From positions 7,552,501-7,616,500 of the forward strand of contig NC_092573.1 in NCBI RefSeq assembly GCF_037975245.1: a stretch of DNA of 64,000 nt. The letters run 5' to 3'. Origin of the DNA: Apostichopus japonicus. Lineage: Eukaryota; Echinodermata; Holothuroidea; Aspidochirotida; Stichopodidae. The position numbers were made by a program, and so were the translations under genes. Below are positions 47,101 through 59,100 of the stretch, in pieces (the stretch's first letter is position 1; each line of letters opens with the position of its first letter). The notes below the pieces were generated by a model. That model worked only from the letters and a program-made list of their open reading frames with translations. It did not search any database and was not told the DNA's origin.

Positions 47101-50100
47101 GTGATCTGCATTATAGTCATTGCCGACTTTGCAATCCACGGTGCCCCTCACAATTTTGCAAGGTCGGTAAGAGTGACTCTATAGGTTTCCCTTTCGGGAA
47201 ACCAGAAAGTAACAATCTTCACAAAATACAACCCTCAGTCTGATCTTCTATTATGTGTAGTAATATTACCTTTAAACCTTGCCATGGTAAGCTACCCCTT
47301 AGGAAGTACATAAACATATGACCTAATGCCTCCAAATCATCCCTTCTGCTTTGCTCTGTGGAAATGAAAATAGAGAAAAGGAATGCTACAATTTTAAGCC
47401 ACAAATCTTAATATAATACCAAGAGGACCAAAGTGCTATTTGCAGATAAACTTCACTTGCCGCTGGTCCATTGCAGCACTCCAGCAGATCTCATGTTACC
47501 TGTTTGCGTATTTATCCCGAGATTGAACATTATTTACTGAAACTAGTAACGATCTATGAATGATTGAGAAGAGAGGAGAGTAGATAAACCTTTCTTTACC
47601 TGCCCTACAATGAATAAAACACCTTTTGTCACCTGCAAGAAAGTTTTGTCTTTGTACGATACTGGAGATACCATTAAATACTCATTAAAAAGGCAACATC
47701 ATAAGTTCTTAGAACTGAGGCTGCAGCATGTTTGACTTAACATCTGTTACCACTCAGTATGTAACATACATGCACAAGTAACAGTAAATAACATGTACAA
47801 GTAACATTTGTTACCACTCAGTAAGTAACATCTATAAGTAACATCTGTTACCACGAGTAACAGCTGTTACCACTCATTGAGTAACATGTACGAGTAACGT
47901 CTGTTACCACTCACTAACATGTATGAGTTACATCTGTTACCATTCACTAAGTAACTGGTCAGTAACATCTATTACCACTCTGAAAGTAACATGTACAAGT
48001 AACATATGTTACCACTTAGTAGGTTACATGTATGAGTAATTTATGTTACCACGACTAACATCTGTTACCACTAATTGAGTAACATGTACGAGTAACATCT
48101 GTTACCCACTCAGTAACATGTATGAGTAACATGTTACCACAAGTATCATCTGTTACCACTCATTGAGTAACATGTACGAATAACGTCTGTTACCACTCAG
48201 TAACATGTATGAGTAACATGTTACCACGAGTAACATCTGTTACCACTCATTGAGTAACATGTACGAGTAACGTCTGTTACCAGTCAGTAACATGTATGAG
48301 TAACATGTTACCACGAGTAACATCTGTTACCACTCATTGAGTAACATGTACGAGTAACGTCTGTTACCACTCAGTAACATGTATGAGTAACATGTTACCA
48401 CAAGTAACATCTGTTACCACTCATTGAGTAACATGTACGAGTAACGTCTGTTACCACTCAGTAACATGTATGAGTTACATCTGTTACCATTCACTAAGTA
48501 ATTGGTCAGTAACATCTATTACCACTCTGAAAGTAACATGTTCAAGTAACATATGTTACCACTCATTACGTGACATGTGCGAGTAACATCTGGTACCACT
48601 GAGTAAATAACATGTATGAGTAACATCTGTTACCACGAAAAGTTCATCTGTTACCACTGCATAACTAACATGTATGAGTAATATGTTACCACTCAGAAAT
48701 TAACATGTACAAGTAACATTTGTCACCACTGAGTAAATAACATGTATGAATAATATTTGTTACCACAAGTAACATCTGTTACCACTCATTTAAAAGTAAC
48801 ATGTTTGAGTAAAATTTTTTACCAATCATTAAGTAACATGTATGAGTAACATCAGTTACCACTCTGAAAGTAACTTGTACAAGTAAAATATGTTACCACT
48901 TAGTAAGTAACATGTATGAGTAACATATGTTACCACTTAGTGAATAACATGTACAAATAATATTCTTTATCACTTAACATGTTTGAGTATAAGTATCTTT
49001 CACAAAAACGACCAAATTTTACTGGGTGATGAAGTCAACCAAATTCCAGATGTCAGGTTTCCTGTTGCAATTACAAGGGTAGTTCCAGTAAGCTAGTCTA
49101 AGAAAGGTTAATACAAATCACAAGGGAAATGAAGTCAACCAAATTCCAGTAAGTCAGTGCAAATTTCCTGTTGCAATTACAAGTGATATGAAGTCAGCCA
49201 ACTTCAGTATTTAGTTAACTTAATGGTTGCAACATTTTATCATTTTTTTCACTGATACAAAAATGCAGTGGAACAAATGGGTTTGCTGTAGTAAACAATA
49301 CTAAGAAGAGCATAATTACCTTTGCCTAAGTGTGTGTTGATGCTCATATACCTGGCTGTCCCTGTAAGACTCTTGTGCTCTCGGTAGGGTATGTGCCTGT
49401 TCGTTTCTGGATCTATGTATTCTTTGGCTAATCCGAAGTCAATGATATGGATGATGTGTTGGTTATTTCTGCCGATCAGAAAGTTCTCTGGTTTGATATC
49501 TCTGTAGATGAGGTGTTTGCTATGTACATACTCTATTCTGTGGAGCTGTATGAGAAAGGAAAAACAAAATAAAATATACATGAAAATGGTAGAAAATCAA
49601 TACTACCATATTTAATAGTTACTATTATCATTGCTACAACTACTTACAATGTTACCAGCAACAATCCCAAACTGATTACTGCCACCTGCACCATTAGTAC
49701 TACTAGTATTACTCACACTCCTTTTTTGAAATGTCATGCTAACAAGGTTTCCCAAATGTTGACTGAACTTTGATCTCCACAAGCATGAGGCTTCATCTAC
49801 TCAATACAGGGGGAACAAAGGATAATATCTGAGATGTATCAGTTTCCCAATGTTTACAAGGTTTCAACATTTTGACTTGTGGTGATCAACATAAGAGTCA
49901 TCTACTCAACATGGATCAAACTCACACGACTTAAAGGTATATCCAAGATTTATATCCCTGACATACTGTTTTTACAACCTAGGTTTAACATATATTTGAC
50001 CACTGCATGCCTCTGGCCTCCACAACAAACAATTGGTTTCATGTAGTCAACCTAGGGCAGCTGCTTATAAACATAAAAAAGTTTCAATATTGTGCTAACA

Positions 50101-53100
50101 AGGCTACACATTCTGACCTCTGGTGATATTTGATCTCCAACAATTCAATCACAGGCTACTTGAACTTGTTATGGAGCAATAGTCTGTACAAAATGTCTTT
50201 TGGGAGATAACTTTTGTACAATCAAGACATCACACAAACATTTATACACACTTATGCCATATTGATCGCAAAATTATGCCTTACATAAAGGTAATACAAG
50301 AAATGCATAAATAGCACTGTGGTTTTGATGATGTAATTCGATACATCTTATAGGCATCTGAAAGTTCCCTTCTAGAGATATCATGCTTACAAGGCCTCCA
50401 CAGATTGCTCTTCAGTAACATTAAAGAGCCATTTAGAACCACCAACTACATCAGCGAGGTTGTGCTTCACTTGAATTTTGCAACGAGGTATACACCATAT
50501 AACCATAACCATTCCACAGTATGTTATGTGTGTGTAACAGAACAAAACCTCATTTAAGATTATGTCACTTTTCTTAACTGTGTGCCCTGGATACTTAGAC
50601 AGTGCTTTGTAAATAGTGACTGAAATTGGTTCCAGCTGTCGGAAAATCCAACCAGAAAGCCAGTTGACGCTGTCATTCGTTGCCATACAATGTGCTCACA
50701 ATTCAAAATAACTATTTTGACTAATGAAGTGCAAGTGAATTAAGATTGTCCAAGTATTACTGTAAGTGACAACCAGAAAAGATCAGAAATTTCCAGCTCT
50801 TATTTGTAGCACACCCTTGTAGGCATCAAGCATTAAATTCGCAGTAACAAACTTTTATTCAAACATATTTCAATATCCAGAAAGAAGAGTCTTCCTATGT
50901 GAAATATAGACACATAGAGGTATGAATAATTGAACATTTTCTTTTCTACCAAGTTTGAGCTAACAAATCCCTTTAATAATTATTATTAATGACTGAGAGA
51001 CACATGACATTGTTTATACACTGTGAAATATTTTTGCAACCTACTAGTATAAATCAGAGAAAATGGCAAATTTTGAGACCATATGATATAAAGCTCAGAG
51101 GGTGAAAACTGATAAGAGCATTTAAAGGCATGTTTAAAGTAAGACAATCTGAACTCTTTGAATCAGATTTCACTTCCTGGATGAATTTATGATTTGTTGA
51201 AGACCTGTAGAGCCCCTTCACAAAACCAAACTGAACTGAATTTGAACAAACTGTTCACCAATTTTGAAAAAAAATTATAGCATTGGAGAATTCACAGATT
51301 AATCATAGCTTTAAGATTGGAGTTATGTCTAAATGGTTTCAGACTTAATCTGTTGACGTCATGTGACCTTTGACCTCTACCAATATAAATAGTATTCTTG
51401 CACTCACTCAAAGAAAGATGTACTTATTGAAAGATGTACTTATTGAGTAATCATGTTTATAAGATTTTCAGACTTTTGACTTAAATGTTGACCGCAAATA
51501 ACCTTTGACCTCCACAATTTTCAATAGGGTTCTGTACTGTCACCACTACCATTACTACCATTGGGACTGCCATTGCTAACACCACCATTTACAACTATTT
51601 CTACTACCAATGGTACAATTAAAGCTGCAATACTTCAAGCTGCAACCAGTGTTACATTTCTTGGGGTCTTCATTGACTGAAAGCTAAATTGGTATGAACA
51701 TATTTCTCACCTGTGTTTGCAAGTTGCTAAAGACGTTGGAATAATCGGTAGACTTAAAAGATATTGCCAAAACATATTCTTTGTGCTATTAATTTAACTC
51801 TCGTTGATCCCCACCTCTGCTACTGTAGCCTTGCTTGGTCTGGCACTAGTAATACCTCTTTAAGTAAGTTATTTGTTCTCCAAAAATGAGCTATCAGACA
51901 TATTACATTTTCTACTCCAGGTGAACACACCCGTTCACATTTTAAGTCACATAGCTTGTTAAAATTAAATGACATTATCAAAGTAAATATTGCAACTTTC
52001 ACATATTCCCTCTTCAACAATCTCATACCTTTATGTTTTGCTAATTTCCTCTTTCGTAATTCCCTAGTTCCCAATTTTAATACACGTCAAAACAATGGTC
52101 TTCGTCTTCCTGGTAATCGGCCAACTTTTTCTAAGACAATATTGCATCACCAAGCAGTCGGCACCTGGAATTCCTTTCCAGATATATTTAACTACTAAGC
52201 ATAATGTACACTCCTTTCGTTACAACTTTACAAGATCCCTTATAAACCACTACTAAGACTTTAAGTATCAAGTTTGTTTTTTGTACGCTGTAGCCATCCT
52301 TTGTTATTGTATTCCTCTTTTTTCTAATATATATATATTTATTTATTTATTTATTGGGGGGGGGGGGGTACCATGTTGGTGTGTGGGTGGATCTAAGTGT
52401 TCTTTTTTTCTTGTCTTGTTCTCTCTGTTTATTTATGAGAGCTCTCTACTAGATAAGCCCCTTGGATTTTGTGGAATGCTTCCTGTCACAATTTGTCCAT
52501 GTTGTTTGTATATTTTGCCATTTATTTAACTTCTCTGTATTTAAATTGTGAAGAAACAAATCAATTGAATTGAATTTCTAATTAATACACTCAATATTTG
52601 AATCACTACAAATACGACTACTGACACCACTATTATTATTATTACCACCATTTGTATTATGACTAAGTACTGTTGACCTCTCATTGTACTTCTAATAGCA
52701 ATACTATACCAAAATAAAATAAAACTGTTAGCAAACTGCTTATCCACTAGAGAGCCTGTGTAGGAGAATGTGTAAAAGTAAGTTGGCCTGACGTTTCGAT
52801 CCTAGCAGGATCTTCTTCAAAGGCTAAATGACCAGTAACAGTAACAGAAGGGACAAAAACACGCACAAATACTATACCAGTGGTCATTATCCTTAAACCT
52901 GATGCACAGTTTGCACATATGTTTGACTATGTACATACACACTTACCAGCTGGATTGCAATTTGCAGGACTGTTTTCAATGAGAATTGTCTGTCACATAT
53001 ATCAAAGAGGTCTTCTAGACTGGGGCCCATCAGTTCAAGGACCATTGCATTGTACTTGCCACATGGACCAAAGTAATGTACTTGGGGAATTCCCTCTGTA

Positions 53101-56100
53101 AAAAAATATGAAGAAACAAAATGATTGATCACATTAACTGTATTTCTAAGAGTGTTGTTCCTATTCAATGCCTTTCAAAAAAGCATTATTAAAAAAAAAA
53201 TGTGATACTTTATTAACATGTGGCTTTATAGCAGCAACAACAAGAGCTAGAAAACTGTCTCAACTATTAAGTGCATCAGAGCATGTCATATTATATTGCT
53301 GAGCTCATACATACACTTGAATGTCAACATATTTAAGTTTCAATAAACTCAAAGCTTGAGCATTCAAAATACAAATTTGATTGCATAGTTGGAAGGAAAC
53401 AAACTGTGAACAAACCTGCAGTATTTACAACAGTAGATAATGTTATGAAGTGAACATTGCTAGGTAGAGTACTAGAGGTGAGCAACAATATGTTTAGGTT
53501 CAGTAGTTTAGAGGCATGAGGTGATGCTTTTTACATGAAGTCTTAAATCCTTTAAAAACTCCCAAATTATACAGTATACATTTCATGTTTTGCCTAAGCA
53601 GGCCATGTAATAGAGTTTAGAAAACCTCTTTTAAGATTTCTTGTTAACGTACACACTGGTCAATCTCCACGACATTATGACTACATTCATTTTTGCCTTC
53701 AGCAATTAATAACCAAAAAACCAGCCTGACTTAGTGATTCCTTGCCTTTATATGAAAGCACCTGATTGATAGAGCAACGAAAATGTGTCTTAAAGTCAGG
53801 TAACAGCACATCAGAAAAGACTTCTAGATAACTTGACCATTGCAAAGGTACTACCCTTCTGAGAGTTGATGACAGATACCAGTCATTAGTGGAAGTGACA
53901 AACCCTTTCACCCACTCAAAAGTGCAAAGGTCATATTCTGTGACAGTAATTGACACAGAAAAGCAATTCATCAAAGAAATGGTTTTAGTTTGAGCACTTA
54001 CAAGGTTTTCAGACTTAGACCTCTGTTGACTTTCAACCTTGACAGAAAACAATAGAGTTCTTAACAAGGTGCATCCATGTACTACATATGGAGTTCATCC
54101 GACCTCTACTTTGTGAGTTATTTGCATACAAGGTTTTCAGACTTTGACTTCTGTTGACCTCAAATGACCTTCCAATGCCACAGAAAAAGATGAGTATCTT
54201 CTACAACAATGTGGTACATCCACATACCACACACAAACTGCATTCCACTTTATGGCTTTCGAGTTATCATGTTTACAAGGTTTTCAGACTGACCACTGCT
54301 GACCTCAAATGACCTCTGAACCCGCAGGAATCATTAAGGTTCTTCTACTCTATATGGAGCATCCACATACCAAATATGAAGTTCACCCATCATATATTTT
54401 TTGTTAGTTTCAAACATACACACACTTAAGATGGAAGGCACACGCTCCTTCATTACAGACATTTATTCTTGATGGCCATTTTGCCTTTGGTATGAATCAA
54501 AACATGCATCTATCGCAATGATTCTACTGACCGTGATGATTGGACCATTCATTAAACATTCCCTGGAAGAGATGACAAATTTTGAAGCGCTTAATTGGGT
54601 AATTATGACGACGCAAGCTCACCTGATGCATACATACCCTTTTGTCCAAGCATCTTATAGAAACTGTACTCCAAATGTAATTGTGGTGCCCTTGATCTCA
54701 TAGGCTCCTGTAAAAGAAATTAAAGGCAGGAATGAATTATCAAAACTATCGGCTTGACATCGCACTATTCAGTGTAGGCCAAAATGAGAGACTTGTAAAT
54801 GACAGAAAACTTAAATAGAAAACAGTGTGTTATATCTTACAGTTGTGTGTTATATCTTACAGTTACTGTGTGTGCTCAATGAATACTAATTTAGGTCAGC
54901 TGGCTGTCCCAAGGAAAACCTGACAAATTTGTAAAGTCTTTTTTATTGAAAACACACTGTACGACTGCTTGCGGCTAATGACTGGAGCTTGTTTAGGTCA
55001 CACATAATTTATGAATCAGCATACTTAAACAATTGCTTGCTGGTCATGACGAGCTCGTTTAGGTCACATGTAATTTATGCATCAGCATACACAACAACTG
55101 TTTGCTGGTAATGACTGGAGCTTGTTTAGGTAAAACGTAATTTATAATCAGTCTACACAACAACTGCTTGCTGCTAATGACTGGAGCTTGTTTAGGTCAC
55201 ACGTAATTTATGAATCAGCATATATAACAACTGCTTGCGGCAAATGACTGGAGCTCCTTTAGGTAACACGTAATTTATGTAGCAGCATACATAACAACTG
55301 CTTGCTGGTAATGACTGGAGCTCGTTTAGGTCACACATAATTTATGAATCAGCATACAAAACAACTAGTTGCTGTTAATGACTGGAGCTTGTTTAGGTCA
55401 CATGTAATTTATGAATCAGCATACACAACAACTAGTTACTGCTTATGACTGGGATATTTGTTGAAACTGTAGTTTCAGTCATCAACCCCTGCACACTGTT
55501 GTCAGGAAAATGCTACATGTCCAGTTTTCCAGACTGAAGCTGACTCAACTTCAAATTCATGATCAGTCATAGTCTTCAACCCACGCACACTGCCTTACTA
55601 CCCCAAGATTCTCCACATAACAACGAGTTGTGTCGGGTCGTGATCGGTTATGTAGTGTGCGGCACACTTAAGACGGTTAATATGAGAGATAAGTGAGACA
55701 AGCGGCGTCCTTGTCCATAACAGAGCTACCTTAACTGTTTGGACAGTGTTCTGTGAATCTGTTCAACATTATGTAAGTGTCACACAAGAAAATATCATTC
55801 ACAAAATTGTATCAATTTTGACTTCAAAGGAGGCAGTGCAAACAAACAATGTGGAGCAGGAGGTATGTGCCTTAGTGGAGGGGCAAACCAAGAACAATAC
55901 CTCAAAATTGCCATACCAAATGGATCTTCTGCATACATTGTATACCACAAATTCCAGTATTAATGTTTTTTTTTTCAACAACAAGGGCTATTTTATGATA
56001 TTTCAATTTTTTTTTTCAATTACTACTTTTATGACAATTTTTTTTTTATTATTCCAAAAAGGACAACAAAAGTGTACTTTTAAATCAAAACCAGAGAGCA

Positions 56101-59100
56101 AAAAGTCTTAGCACTTCCTTGCCAAAGTTTACATTAGAACATTCAATATAAACTGCACACAAGGTTCTTATACTTGGTGGATCGATCCATATAGAGCATC
56201 AAAATTTATTTTATGAAATAGCAATACCAAGGTTTCTAAACCAGGGACCTCCAAAATATGAAGTCCAACCAAGATGTAATTTTGGATTTATCATGTTCAA
56301 ATGCAATTTTTTCAGGCTTACAGCTATGAAGAACACCAATGACCTTTGACCTCCAACAATTTCAATAGGATACTTGCACTTACCAAATTGATGGGGATCT
56401 ACATACCAACTATGAAATTATTCTGACCTCAAATGACCTTTGACCTCTACCACGAGGGTGCTTGTACTCACCAAGCTGGATCTACATATCAAGTTCAACA
56501 AAGATGAAGTTGTTGAGTTATCATGTTTACAAGGTTTCAAAACTTTGACCTCCGTTGACGTTTGACCATCACAGAACATAGTAGTTCTTGTACTCAGTGA
56601 GACCAATTCACACACCAAGCATGAAGTTAATCGACTATTATATTTTTGAGTTACTGTGTTTACAAGCAAGTTTGACATACACATGTACACCATCCACATC
56701 ACAAATATTCCTTTGGCATCCAGCAAGGAACCAAAATGCAAAATAGTAATTTGTATTAAGAATAATGGGCAATACTAACTTATTTTTCACAAACAAGCAG
56801 AATTCATGCAGATAAAAAGTCTATAGATTGGCATATTAGTATACACTGAAGCATATGTGTGACAAAAACAATAATTTATTTTATTTTCCATCATTGTTGT
56901 TCGTCTTAACGTCCTTTCACAGTAAATAACTAAAGTAGTAGTAGTAGTACAGTATTTATTGCAGACAAAAAACATTGCAGTAACAGAAAAATTTGGTAAT
57001 TATCCTTATAAAATGTTCATTAGACAAGGACACTATGATCAGATGTAAACTAAGAAAGGAAACATGGAATGGCTTACAATTCGTAGAAAATAACCCCCCA
57101 AAACGCTTCATGACGAAAAACGTTGATCTGCATTCTAGTGGTGTGTGGTCGCATAACTGCCCTTGCATAAACAGCGAACAACTGTCGAGCTAAATGCTCA
57201 AACCAATTACGCCCATCATGAGACACCCCATTCCTCCCTTCCAAACATTTCAGAATCGTTGCACTCCTTTCATGCCAACTTTTTTGGCCTATCTGCTAAT
57301 TGACAAGCAATCACGGTGGCCTTGTATAGTCAGGAACCGACGACACACCCCTGATGGTCCTGTCGTTCAGGGTCTTCTTGCTCATTAGTGGCTTCTTCCA
57401 ACACTTGGAGGGTGTTTCTAATTATACATCTTTGTTTATGTTATGTTGTAGGGTGGTATAATAAGGATTATTTTCCACGCAGCATGAGTCCAAACTGTCC
57501 AATTACTTCCCCCGCATTTGCGCTAATTTTTTGACAAATTGTTATGTTCGTTAACAATTGCACTTGACGAATGTAGGCACGTGTATGATAGTTTTTGATT
57601 GGTCTCCTTGCACTGGACATTTTCTTCCCCAATACGTGGTAATTATGAAACATGTCAATAAAAAAAGTGACAAATGCTTGGATGAAATTGACTAAGTATC
57701 AGATTACATGCTCAATGCCATCGAAGGAGGTTACCAGAAGGCAAATAGTGCCACCAATCTACAGAGCAAAGGGTATGGTAACTTTTAAGTAACAACAATT
57801 GGTTTGAACGTCTTTCTTGAAGGCCAAGTAGACTACTTGCTAATGTAAGATACTAGAAACAGGGTAAGATGTGTCATTGATCATGTAAGTAGTACCAACA
57901 TTTCTTTTTCCCTTTTGTGGTTGACAACTTAAGGAATAATTTATCCAGTATCACATTATAAAATGTTATGTAAAATGGTCAAATTGATATACAGGTGTAA
58001 AGATGTATAGCTGTTTTTGTACAAAGGAACCATAGTATTTCATTTGAGAGAAAGTTCAGATTCTTCAACACTGCTAAACTAAATTTGAACACTTAATTAT
58101 TCTCCCTATGTTACATTCTTCTTGTCTGAAGTTCCAAACACTGGTGTCTTGTTGATAGTTGAAACTTTTCATTGTGAACTTTTGAACTTGAAGGGTTGCC
58201 CTATTCCAATATCATGGAAAAAAAGTGGGGGAACCCCCAATTTCTGATTGTGTACGGATTAGAAGTTTAATCCATGTGCGAATGTGTTAATCTAATATCG
58301 TACATCGAGTATGAATGAAGGATGGTGTGGGTTGCTTTTTTCCAAGGTTTGTGCTTTTCTTTTTGAAAGTGTATGTTAAAAACAAAGGCCCTAATATAGC
58401 GTGTTATTTTTTGTATGTTAAAAACAAAGGCCCTAATATAGCGTGTTATTTTTTGGTTTTTATAACCGTGCGTGTAAGAGTATGTACATAGCCTAGGCTA
58501 TGCATATTGCATGTACGACATTGACAGTCTCGTAACGAAGTGCTTTGAACCGTAGATGAAAGTTGAGGAAAATCCCGGTTGTAGTGACGATACCGGGATT
58601 CATGTTGCAGCACTACCGATTGTGTGAAATTTGCACTACAGTACCACGCTAGTCCAAGCCAAATGGTCAACATGTGTGCTGTTGCACTGCCCACCAAAAC
58701 ATGTTACTCCGAGCATGGTGCTGCAAGACAGCTCAGAAACTTGTAGGTCCATTTATCACATCATTACAGAATATACTTTTCATGATATGAAAGTAAAATG
58801 AGTTTATGGATGTTATCGATCTGTTTCTACAGTGTCTCTATAGTGTCACAGGAGAACTTGCATTTCCTGGAATGTTAAGTTTGTACGAATGTACAACAGA
58901 CATTTTTACTTGCAGATTCAACAATCTTGAGCAAGAAAGAAGTTGACATTTGAAAAACAGATAAGTAGAATATAATCCTCGTAATCTGAGAAGGGAAGTC
59001 AGCCAGACTTTGTTTCAGGAAATACTGTAGGCAAGAGAATAGGAGAGGATGGGGGTGGGAGAGGGGGGGGGGGGGGTACTGTTAGTGATAAACCTATTGC

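Noticed and set aside
50387-50686. 99-codon minus-strand ORF in a kinase intron starting MATNDSVNW
   Set aside because: No recognisable domain, no splice evidence, and it sits in decayed repeat sequence. I cannot exclude an unknown small protein.
53699-54067. 122-codon minus-strand ORF in a kinase intron
   Set aside because: Overlaps the TGACCT repeat family and shows no motif; probably chance.
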